NCBI GenBank assembly: GCA_014729945.1
Contig: WJJC01000069.1
Span: 1-7,761, forward strand
Length of the DNA: 7,761 bases
Direction of reading: 5' to 3'
Origin: Candidatus Bathyarchaeota archaeon
GTDB taxonomy: Archaea > Thermoproteota > Bathyarchaeia > TCS64
Part shown: piece after piece, positions 1-5,149 of the stretch
Position numbering within the stretch: position 1 is the stretch's first letter
How the letters are laid out: every line of letters starts with the position of its first letter
Notes under the pieces: generated by a model
Database searches by the model: none
The model's input: the letters and a program-made list of their open reading frames with translations, nothing else
What the model was told of the DNA's origin: nothing
Position numbers and translations under genes: made by a program

Positions 1-528
1 CTATTCAGCCACCCAGCAGACTTTACACCCGTCTGCACAACAGAATTCATGGCATTCGCGGAGATATACCCAGATCTACAGGAGAGAAACACAGAATTAC
101 TGGGACTCAGCGTGGACAGCACAAGCAGCCACATCGCATGGGTACGGAACATCGAGGAGAAGATGGGCGTAAAAATACCGTTCCCCATCATAGCGGACCT
201 CAACAAAGACGTAAGCAGCCTCTACGGCATGATCCACCCAGAGCAGAGCAAGACCGAGACAGTAAGAACAGTATTCGTCATAGACCCAGAAGCCACACTA
301 CGACTAATACTATACTATCCACTAACCACAGGACGCAACATGAAGGAGATCCTAAGGATCATAGACGCCCTACAGACAACAGATGAACACGGAGTAGCCA
401 CACCAGCAAACTGGGAGAAAGGAGACCCTGTAGTAGTACCACCACCCCACACAGCAGAAGACGCTGAGAAACGGGTCAAGGAAGGCTACGACTGTAAAGA
501 CTGGTACCTCTGCTTCAAGGACCTGTGA
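1..528 (+). CDS. Peroxiredoxin, archaeal 1-Cys/Prx6-like type (5' truncated by window edge)
   Basis: Thiol peroxidase reducing H2O2 and organic hydroperoxides, probably cytosolic. The frame is open from base 1, so the gene starts upstream; the ATG at 49 is internal because the active-site motif lies before it. Bases 13-36 encode P-A-D-F-T-P-V-C, the PxxxTxxC motif, with the peroxidatic Cys at 34-36. The VRTVFVIDP segment and the following YYP/TGRN stretch match the conserved core and start of the 1-cysPrx C-terminal domain. The protein ends with C-x5-C (CKDWYLC), the C-terminal Cys pair known from archaeal enzymes such as the Aeropyrum pernix peroxiredoxin. About 175 residues are visible; a family length near 215 suggests roughly 40 are missing. 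The stop is TGA followed at once by TAA. The next gene starts 6 bases later, so the two are probably cotranscribed. Family assignment is firm; electron donor unknown. Confidence 0.95.
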   Translation, partial: LFSHPADFTPVCTTEFMAFAEIYPDLQERNTELLGLSVDSTSSHIAWVRNIEEKMGVKIPFPIIADLNKDVSSLYGMIHPEQSKTETVRTVFVIDPEATLRLILYYPLTTGRNMKEILRIIDALQTTDEHGVATPANWEKGDPVVVPPPHTAEDAEKRVKEGYDCKDWYLCFKDL

Positions 529-534
529 TAACGT

Positions 535-753
535 ATGCCATGCGTGTCTCCTGACGGCAAACCCACTGCAAGCGGGTTGAAAACCCTAAACGCAGTTAAA
601 GACGGGGCAAAGACCCCCAAGGAGATATCAGAAGCAACAGGTCAAGCCATGTACAGGGTAAGAAGCGGACTACGGGAGCTGGTGAAAGCCGAGTTCCTCA
701 CTGAGATGAGTGGCGACTACGATCTGACTGATAAAGCCAAAGAAGTGCTATAA
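535..753 (+). CDS. Small winged-helix-like protein downstream of peroxiredoxin
   Basis: 72 residues. Residues 14-70 look like a winged helix: a first helix (SGLKTLNAVKDG), a helix-turn-helix (TPKEISEATG, then YRVRSGLRELVKAEFL as recognition helix), and a short wing ending in YDLTDKAKEVL. The N-terminus MPCVSPDGKPT lies outside that fold and carries the only cysteine (Cys3). Start is ATG, 6 bases after the peroxiredoxin stop; only a weak GTGAT-like ribosome site lies in the end of the upstream gene, so translation may be coupled. Being cotranscribed with a peroxidase suggests a redox-related DNA-binding role, with Cys3 a possible sensor or metal ligand, but this is inference. It could also be a structural DNA-binding protein. 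Reality of the gene is well supported by spacing, codon use and fold-like pattern. Confidence 0.8.
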   Translation: MPCVSPDGKPTASGLKTLNAVKDGAKTPKEISEATGQAMYRVRSGLRELVKAEFLTEMSGDYDLTDKAKEVL

Positions 754-761
754 CACACTCC

Positions 762-783
762 CTTTTTTCTATCAAGTTTTTTT
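762..783 (+). terminator. Oligo-T terminator of the peroxiredoxin operon
   Basis: Two T runs (T6 at 763-768 and T7 at 777-783) begin 9 bases after the upstream stop codon. Archaeal termination typically uses oligo-T tracts in the non-template strand without a required hairpin. The second run overlaps the 3' end of the convergent permease gene (its final KKT codons read as A-rich on the minus strand). No comparable T tract was seen for the minus-strand operon, which would run into the small winged-helix gene. Confidence 0.55.
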
Positions 784-1524
784 CATCTGGATTATATGGA
801 AATATCTACCTATAATTAGGAACACAATAGACCAGACAAATAGCAACATAATATTAATCTGCCAACCAAAATATGAGAACTCTCCCATCCCTAATCTAAA
901 GAGATCCAGTGTATGAGTTAGCGGAGAAAATAATGCCGCGTAGATAGCAATATCAGGCAACTCACTCAACGGAATAAACATACCGCTCACAAACATCAAA
1001 GGGATTCTCACAAGGTTAAACGGCATCATTATCTCACCTGGACTCTCAGTGGGTATGGAAGCGAATAATATTCCAAGAGATGAGAAAACCAGTGATGATA
1101 GAATTATCCCTGAGATGAATGCTCCTAGGTTAAACAATGATTGTCCAGTAATAATTATCCCAAAACTCGCTGATAGAAGAGTAACGAATACGCCAAATAT
1201 CATACCTCCCATGGCTTTTCCCCAAAGTACAGATGATAGGCTAATAGGCGCGGAGAGAAATCTCTCGAAGGTTCTCATACGCCTCTCCATAGGGATAGAT
1301 GCTGGTCCTATGCTGCTACTGGCCCAGAATACTGTCTGTGCAGAAAGTACAGGAATAAGTCTCTCCACAGGCATTCCACGACCTACACTGAAGCTAAAAA
1401 ACAAGGCCAAGGGGAAGAGTATACCAAACATTAGGCTAGGGGGTCGCAGATAGTAAACCCTCATATCATTTAACGTGATGGTCCAGCTTCTCTTAACCTC
1501 ATCAAATAATGTTACTTTACTCAT
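772..1524 (-). CDS. ABC-2 type exporter permease (first pair)
   Basis: 250-residue membrane protein of the ABC-2 family, the transmembrane partner of the ATPase encoded just upstream. About six hydrophobic segments are visible. After a cytoplasmic N-terminal helix (DEVKRSWTITLNDMRVYYL) comes FGILFPLALFFSF; the loop ERFLSAPISLSSVLWGK matches the coupling-helix region of ABC-2 permeases; SGMFIPLSELP followed by SPLTHTLDLFRLG is the family's C-terminal signature. The start ATG overlaps the ATPase stop as ATGA (1524-1521), indicating translational coupling. It is paralogous to the permease at 5146-5874 (shared RPPS/KPPN-x-x-x-GILFP, ER-[FL]-x-x-AP, GMF/GVF-[IL]-PL-[SD]-E-[LM]-P), though clearly diverged. 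Substrate unknown; drug, lipid or metal-related efflux are all possible. The protein ends in the basic tail IQMKKT. Confidence 0.9.
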   Translation of the reverse strand: MSKVTLFDEVKRSWTITLNDMRVYYLRPPSLMFGILFPLALFFSFSVGRGMPVERLIPVLSAQTVFWASSSIGPASIPMERRMRTFERFLSAPISLSSVLWGKAMGGMIFGVFVTLLSASFGIIITGQSLFNLGAFISGIILSSLVFSSLGILFASIPTESPGEIMMPFNLVRIPLMFVSGMFIPLSELPDIAIYAALFSPLTHTLDLFRLGMGEFSYFGWQINIMLLFVWSIVFLIIGRYFHIIQMKKT

Positions 1525-2492
1525 CTTCGACCCTTTTTTCCTTTGATTATCTCCTTCTTCATCTCTTTTCCAGTAAGATCCAAAAACACATCCTCTAAGC
1601 TAGCCCCACGTGTGTTCAATGATAAAATATCTAGGCTATTTTCCTCTATTAACTTGCATAATCCTCTCAAGGTTTCTTTCGGGTTACTTGTGACTAATCG
1701 AAGCTTATCTCCCCTCTTCTCGGTATCTATGACCTCGGGCAGTTCCTCCAATGTTGGTGTATCACTGTGGTTTTCGAATGATATCTCAATCGATTGACTT
1801 CGCTGCATAGCCCCTTTCAGTCGCTCAGGTGTGTCTATTGCCGCTATCTTTCCTCTATTAATCACTGCGATTCTATCACACATCTGATTTGCTTCTTTAA
1901 GATTATGCGTTGTTAGAAACACTGTTAATCCCTCCTCGTTCAGGCTTCTGATCAGATTCCTTATGCCTCTTACGCTTTTTACATCCAGCCCCGATGTGGG
2001 CTCATCAAGATACAATATCTTAGAGTCATTCACTAAAGCCATGGCTATGCAGACTTTTCGCCTCATACCTCTGCTATAGCCCTCAACTTTCTCATCCTTT
2101 CTATCATATAACTCAAATCTCTCAAGAAGTTCTCTATTCTTTTTATCCCGTTTCTCCTTTGGGATACCATATAATTTACCGGTGAAATCTAGATTTTGCC
2201 AAGCAGTTAACTCCGTGTAAATATTACTTATATCCGGTACGATTCCCATTAAGGTTTGAGCGGCCACTGATTGTTTCACTATATCGTATCCCATTATCTC
2301 CGCTGAACCAGAACTCGGCAATGAGATCCCTGTTAACATCCTAATAGTGGTTGATTTTCCTGCACCGTTTGGGCCAAGAAAACCAAAGATCTCTCCCCGA
2401 TCCACACTGAAACTAATGTGGTCAACTGCGAGAAAGTCTCCGTAATATTTTGTTAATTCTTTTGCCTCAATTGCATAGCTCATGGCATTCAT
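1521..2492 (-). CDS. ABC-2 type exporter ATP-binding protein (first pair, DrrA/NatA-like)
   Basis: 323-residue nucleotide-binding subunit powering the adjacent permease. From the chosen start: Walker A GPNGAGKST at about 40-48, GIVPDISNIYTEL at 83-95 in place of a classical Q-loop, signature YSRGM at 139-143 instead of LSGGQ, Walker B ILYLDEP at 159-165, D-loop SGLD, switch His at 196. The C-terminus has the extra domain common in DrrA-like exporters, ending with ASLEDVFLDLTG. Three starts are in frame: TTG at 2510 (inside the regulator gene), ATG at 2492 and ATG at 2483. ATG 2492 is preferred because it lies 1 base after the regulator stop (2496-2494), with GAGG at 2508-2505 upstream; 2483 is also possible. 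A 75-base tract (2355-2429) is identical to one in the second ATPase gene although other conserved codons differ. Confidence 0.93.
   Translation of the reverse strand: MNAMSYAIEAKELTKYYGDFLAVDHISFSVDRGEIFGFLGPNGAGKSTTIRMLTGISLPSSGSAEIMGYDIVKQSVAAQTLMGIVPDISNIYTELTAWQNLDFTGKLYGIPKEKRDKKNRELLERFELYDRKDEKVEGYSRGMRRKVCIAMALVNDSKILYLDEPTSGLDVKSVRGIRNLIRSLNEEGLTVFLTTHNLKEANQMCDRIAVINRGKIAAIDTPERLKGAMQRSQSIEISFENHSDTPTLEELPEVIDTEKRGDKLRLVTSNPKETLRGLCKLIEENSLDILSLNTRGASLEDVFLDLTGKEMKKEIIKGKKGRR
2355..2429 (-). repeat. 75-base perfect inverted repeat, copy 1 (in first ATPase gene)
   Basis: The minus strand here is identical, base for base, to plus-strand 4253-4327. It encodes 25 codons from AVDHISFS through the Walker A Lys (GPNGAGK). 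Identity breaks on both sides (C versus A before it, T versus A after it). See the finding on gene conversion or inversion. Confidence 0.95.
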
Positions 2493-2493
2493 T

Positions 2494-2823
2494 TTATTTG
2501 AGATCCTCAACTAGGTTGATCTTGATCTCTTTTGTCTTCAATCTCCATAGTTTCTCGGGGGCTCCTCCGCCATCCTCAAGATATCCTGATACCTCGATTA
2601 TTCCCCCGTTTCTCAACTCTCCAAGGTGGTAGTAGAGGCTGGATTTTGCTAGTGTCTCACCTCGGTCAACTAATTCTTGGTATATCTCTTTTGTTCCCTT
2701 TTCTTCGTGTCCTATGATAGCTATAATCTCCCATCTAATTGGACAGTGGAGGGCCTTGAAATATTGTTGAAGTTGTTGGATCTTGTTTGTTTTCGGGTTG
2801 CAGTGGCCACCATTACAGCACAT
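2494..2823 (-). CDS. ArsR-like winged-helix regulator with Cys/His-rich N-terminus
   Basis: 109 residues from the chosen start. Residues 14-105 form an ArsR/HTH_5-type winged helix: KIQQLQQYFKALHCPIRWEII (usual position of ALSDPTRLRIL), TKEIYQELVDRG, recognition helix LAKSSLYYHLGELRNGGII, then a beta-wing around GYLEDGGGAPEKLWRL. The N-terminus MCCNGGHC carries Cys2, Cys3, His7 and Cys8, a plausible metal or redox site; Cys27 precedes the Pro of helix 1. The longer reading frame starts at ATG 2844, but the minus-strand TATA element at 2858-2850 lies only about 10 bases upstream of it, whereas ATG 2823 sits about 31 bases from the TATA centre, right for a nearly leaderless start. The gene heads the exporter operon, so it probably autoregulates and controls efflux, likely as a repressor. 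The ligand is unknown. Confidence 0.85.
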   Translation of the reverse strand: MCCNGGHCNPKTNKIQQLQQYFKALHCPIRWEIIAIIGHEEKGTKEIYQELVDRGETLAKSSLYYHLGELRNGGIIEVSGYLEDGGGAPEKLWRLKTKEIKINLVEDLK

Positions 2824-2876
2824 GATACCTTGTAATATTATCAAAAAACTTATAAAATTATTGCATGCTATGTAAG
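2824..2876. promoter_or_regulatory. Divergent promoter between regulator operon and small Cys-rich gene
   Basis: A 53-base AT-rich gap. TTATAAAAT at 2850-2858 is a good TATA element for the + strand: its centre is about 23 bases before the ATG at 2877, so the transcript is essentially leaderless. Read on the minus strand, ATTTTATAA serves the regulator, with its ATG at 2823 about 31 bases away. One near-symmetric TATA core could therefore drive both directions. Two short perfect palindromes flank it, TAATATTA (2833-2840) and GCATGC (2863-2868), each placed where a bound repressor would block transcription. They are too short to call operators with confidence. Confidence 0.6.
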
Positions 2877-3041
2877 ATGATTGAAATGTCTGATCATGAA
2901 TGCAAAGGCTGCAAACACTCTAATAACCTGAAAGGCTGTGCACAACACCACGTTGAGACCGCTAGAAAACTAATCAAGGAAGGAAAACTAGAGGAAGCAG
3001 ATAAGAACCTCAAAGGCATACAAGAACACCTTAAGGAATAA
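2877..3041 (+). CDS. 54-residue Cys/His-rich small protein
   Basis: Not recognised as a named family. An ATG-to-TAA frame of 54 codons, missed by a 60-codon cutoff. Residues 7-25 hold H-E-C-x2-C-x2-H-x7-C-x2-H-H (Cys9, Cys12, His14, Cys21, His24, His25), resembling a compact metal-binding knot. Residues 26-53 form a charged amphipathic two-helix stretch (VETARKLIKEGKLEEADKNL, then KGIQEHLKE). No membrane segment. A TATA element about 23 bases upstream and no ribosome site suggest leaderless translation from 2877; the in-frame ATG at 2886 is the alternative. It is divergent from a regulator with its own Cys/His-rich tip and precedes a molybdate-type transporter gene by 43 bases, so a role as metal chaperone, buffer or sensor accessory is plausible but unproven. 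The ordered Cys/His spacing, codon use and promoter position support a real gene. Confidence 0.75.
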   Translation: MIEMSDHECKGCKHSNNLKGCAQHHVETARKLIKEGKLEEADKNLKGIQEHLKE

Positions 3042-3084
3042 CCGCTTTTTCAACTACTGCTCAATAATTTTATGGCGAACTTTT
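3042..3084 (+). other. Gap before the MOT1 gene: short T5 run, no clear ribosome site
   Basis: A T5 run at 3046-3050 follows the small gene and could be a weak terminator. AATTTTAT near 3066-3073 is TATA-like but only about 15 bases from the ATG at 3085, too close for a standard leaderless promoter at that start. No purine-rich ribosome site is seen before 3085. The ATG at 3072 is in another frame and stops after 12 codons. Read-through from the promoter at 2850 is therefore the simplest explanation for expression of the transporter. Confidence 0.4.
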
Positions 3085-4200
3085 ATGAAAATCAAGGATT
3101 TCGAGTTTAACCTCAAGGAATTCGGGGGAAGCCTTGGAGACTTCGGCACACTTCTACCATTCACCGTTGGCTATATTGTAATCTGCGGGTTTGATCCTGC
3201 AGGCCTATTAATTGGAATAGGATTAACCAATATCTTACTCGCCTTAATCTATAGACTACCTCTACCCGTTCAACCCAAAAAAGTAGTTGGCTCAGTAGCG
3301 TTATCACAGGCCTGGTCAGTCTCACAGGTTCTCGGTGCAGGATTCGGGATAGGCGTGATCTGGGTAGTTCTTTCATTATCTCAGAGGCTAAGTGATATTC
3401 TCATGAAGGTACCTAGACCAGTAGTTAGGGGTATCCAGCTGGGGTTAGCGATTTCACTAGCCTTGACAGGCTCGGACCTAATGAAGCCGCAGTTAGTCCT
3501 GTCTCTAATCTTTCTTGGTCTGGGGTTCCTATTGCTTAGAAACAGGTATCTGCCTGGAAGCATCTTCCTAGTACTTTTTGGCTTTATTTATGCGATATAT
3601 TCAGGAAGCCTTGATCTATCCAGTATAGAGTTTGGAATCAGTCTTCCATCAATTCATTTATTCAGTATCGAGGATGTTTTTTACGGATTCATATACGCTG
3701 GCTTCGCGCAGCTATTTCTCACCTTGACTAACGCGGTTATCGCCACAGTTTCCCTTGTACATGAATTGTTCCCCGATAGAAAGGATGTAACTCCGAAAAA
3801 CCTCATAATGAACATGGGGATCATGAACATAACTACACCCTTCATAGGTGGTATGCCCCTCTGTCATGGCGCAGGCGGTTTGGCGGCTCAGTACATGTTT
3901 GGAGCCAGAACTGGGGGCGCTATTTTAATGGAGGGTCTTCTTGAATTAGGTTTAGGCTTATTCTTTAGCAATAGTATTCAGGCGCTGTTTACTGCGTTTC
4001 CCGAGTTTATCACCGGAGTGATGTTATTGATGGCATCTGTGGAACTGGGTAAAGTCGCTTTCAAGATAGAAGGTATGGATACCCGTATTGTATTATTTAC
4101 TGCCCTAGTATCAGCAGTTTTCAATATCGCAATAGGCTTTGGCACTGGATTATTGCTGTATTATGCTGTCAAGAGAAATATTGTATCTTTAGGTGAATAG
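3085..4200 (+). CDS. MOT1-family transporter, probable molybdate uptake
   Basis: 371-residue polytopic membrane protein with about 10-11 hydrophobic segments and no signal peptide. It matches the MOT1 molybdate/sulfate transporter family (MFS_MOT1, related to SulP). The first family motif is FGGSLGDFGTLLPF at residues 13-26. LPVQPKKVVGSVALSQAW matches the paired PVQP motif after the second or third segment. The second-half motif ITTPFIGGMPLCHGAGGLAAQY lies around residues 249-270, followed by FGARTGG. These internally related halves are diagnostic. Plant and algal members import molybdate with high affinity; sulfate or tungstate are alternatives for an archaeal homologue. Molybdenum or tungsten would feed pterin-cofactor enzymes, none of which is in the window. 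Start ATG 3085 leaves the usual short N-terminus; no start codon lies further upstream in frame. Its 3' end overlaps or abuts the second ATPase gene, indicating cotranscription. Confidence 0.9.
   Translation: MKIKDFEFNLKEFGGSLGDFGTLLPFTVGYIVICGFDPAGLLIGIGLTNILLALIYRLPLPVQPKKVVGSVALSQAWSVSQVLGAGFGIGVIWVVLSLSQRLSDILMKVPRPVVRGIQLGLAISLALTGSDLMKPQLVLSLIFLGLGFLLLRNRYLPGSIFLVLFGFIYAIYSGSLDLSSIEFGISLPSIHLFSIEDVFYGFIYAGFAQLFLTLTNAVIATVSLVHELFPDRKDVTPKNLIMNMGIMNITTPFIGGMPLCHGAGGLAAQYMFGARTGGAILMEGLLELGLGLFFSNSIQALFTAFPEFITGVMLLMASVELGKVAFKIEGMDTRIVLFTALVSAVFNIAIGFGTGLLLYYAVKRNIVSLGE
4191..4196 (+). promoter_or_regulatory. Ribosome site AGGTGA that decides the start of the second ATPase
   Basis: AGGTGA is complementary to the archaeal 16S 3' end and sits 5 bases before TTG 4202, a standard spacing. 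A GTG (4193-4195) in the same frame lies inside this element and has no ribosome site of its own at a sensible distance. This favours TTG over GTG. The site is embedded in the last codons of the MOT1 gene. Confidence 0.6.
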
Positions 4201-4201
4201 A

Positions 4202-5149
4202 TTGAGTTCGATACGTGTTAATGACTTAACCAAGATTTGGGGTGAGGTCAAAGCAGTTGACCACATTAGTTTCAGTGTGGATCGGGGAGAGATCTTTGGT
4301 TTTCTTGGCCCAAACGGTGCAGGAAAAACGACAACCATCAAGATGTTGGTGGGTTTAACCAAGCCCACCCGTGGTAGTGCGTATGTTGCAGGCTACAATG
4401 TTATGGATAGTATCAGGATGGTGAAACAGCGTATAGGCGTTGTTCCAGAGCGATCAAATCTATACAATGAACTCACGGTAACTGAGAACCTCAGATTCGT
4501 ATCAAAATTATACCATGTACCTTCTGAGGAACGAGAGACTAGAATAACGGAACTCCTCGAGATCTTTCAATTAACAGAATACAGGGATAGAGACTTCGCT
4601 AAGCTCTCTAAGGGATTAAAAAGGCGAGTCGTTATCGCTGCCGCCTTAATTCACAATCCTGAGATTATCTTCCTAGACGAACCAACCTCTGGTCTTGACA
4701 TAATGAGCGCTAAGAGATTAAGAGAAATAATATCAGACCTAAGTGAACAGGGTGTAACAATATTTCTTACAACACACTATATTGAAGAAGCCGGAGTTCT
4801 CTGTGATCGTATCGCCTTACTCGTGAAAGGTAAAATAGTTGAGATTGATACGCCTGAAGGTTTGAGGAGCATTGTGCAGGATACACCAATCCTCCGCATT
4901 AATTATCAAGGAAAACTAGACCAGAGTTCCCTTAATGAAATACATGGAGAACAAGTCTCCTCCATAGATGGTGAATTATCAATCCTAACAAAAAACATAC
5001 ACGCGACACTAGAATCCCTGATCATCGCAAAACAGGATATAACAATACAGAACATTGAGACTATAAAACCAAAACTTGAGGACGCATTCATACAATTAAC
5101 AGGGGTCTCCCTTGAATCCATGCGTGTCGAGAAGGAGGGAAAACAATGA
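4202..5149 (+). CDS. ABC-2 type exporter ATP-binding protein (second pair, DrrA/NatA-like)
   Basis: 315 residues from the preferred TTG start; GTG 4193 would add three residues. TTG is chosen because AGGTGA lies 5 bases upstream and because the N-terminus then aligns with the first ATPase (MSSIRVNDLTK against MSYAIEAKELTK). Motifs: Walker A GPNGAGKTT at about 36-44, GVVPERSNLYNEL at 79-91 replacing a classical Q-loop, signature LSKGL at 135-139, Walker B IIFLDEP at 155-161, D-loop SGLD, switch His 192, and a C-terminal regulatory domain ending in KLEDAFIQLTG. With the GTG start it would overlap the MOT1 gene by 8 bases; with TTG it begins 1 base after the MOT1 stop. It overlaps the next permease as ATGA. 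It is paralogous to the first ATPase, with a 75-base identical tract at Walker A. Substrate unknown; cotranscription with MOT1 hints at an oxyanion- or metal-linked role. Confidence 0.93.
   Translation: MSSIRVNDLTKIWGEVKAVDHISFSVDRGEIFGFLGPNGAGKTTTIKMLVGLTKPTRGSAYVAGYNVMDSIRMVKQRIGVVPERSNLYNELTVTENLRFVSKLYHVPSEERETRITELLEIFQLTEYRDRDFAKLSKGLKRRVVIAAALIHNPEIIFLDEPTSGLDIMSAKRLREIISDLSEQGVTIFLTTHYIEEAGVLCDRIALLVKGKIVEIDTPEGLRSIVQDTPILRINYQGKLDQSSLNEIHGEQVSSIDGELSILTKNIHATLESLIIAKQDITIQNIETIKPKLEDAFIQLTGVSLESMRVEKEGKQ
4253..4327 (+). repeat. 75-base perfect inverted repeat, copy 2 (in second ATPase gene)
   Basis: Plus-strand partner of 2355-2429, in the same reading frame relative to the encoded ATPase, so exchange between copies would leave both frames open. 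The copies lie in opposite orientation, separated by 1823 bases (2430-4252) holding the regulator, the 54-residue gene and the MOT1 gene. Confidence 0.95.
5134..5138 (+). promoter_or_regulatory. Strong ribosome site GGAGG for the second permease
   Basis: GGAGG lies 7 bases before ATG 5146, inside the ATPase coding sequence. With the ATGA overlap it shows tight translational linkage of the exporter pair. Confidence 0.75.

Noticed and set aside
49..51. ATG 49 as the true start of the peroxiredoxin
   Set aside because: The frame is open to base 1 and the PxxxTxxC catalytic motif lies upstream of this ATG, so it is an internal Met.
138..386. 82-codon open frame inside the peroxiredoxin gene
   Set aside because: Low-complexity, Arg/His/Thr-rich translation in an alternate frame of a well-supported gene; no ribosome site.
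1049..1453. 134-codon + strand frame opposite the first permease
   Set aside because: It is the antisense of a clear ABC-2 permease, with no motif and no ribosome site or promoter.
2493..2510. TTG 2510 as start of the first ATPase
   Set aside because: It would overlap the regulator by 17 bases, and the ATG at 2492 just behind the regulator stop has GAGG upstream at usable spacing.
3072..3110. Short leader peptide starting at ATG 3072 before MOT1
   Set aside because: Only 12 codons, no ribosome site, no regulatory codon pattern; it overlaps the MOT1 start and looks like chance.
2355..4327. 75-base inverted repeats as ends of a transposon or integron-like element
   Set aside because: The repeats lie within coding sequence in matching frame. 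There is no transposase or recombinase between them and no target duplication outside them.
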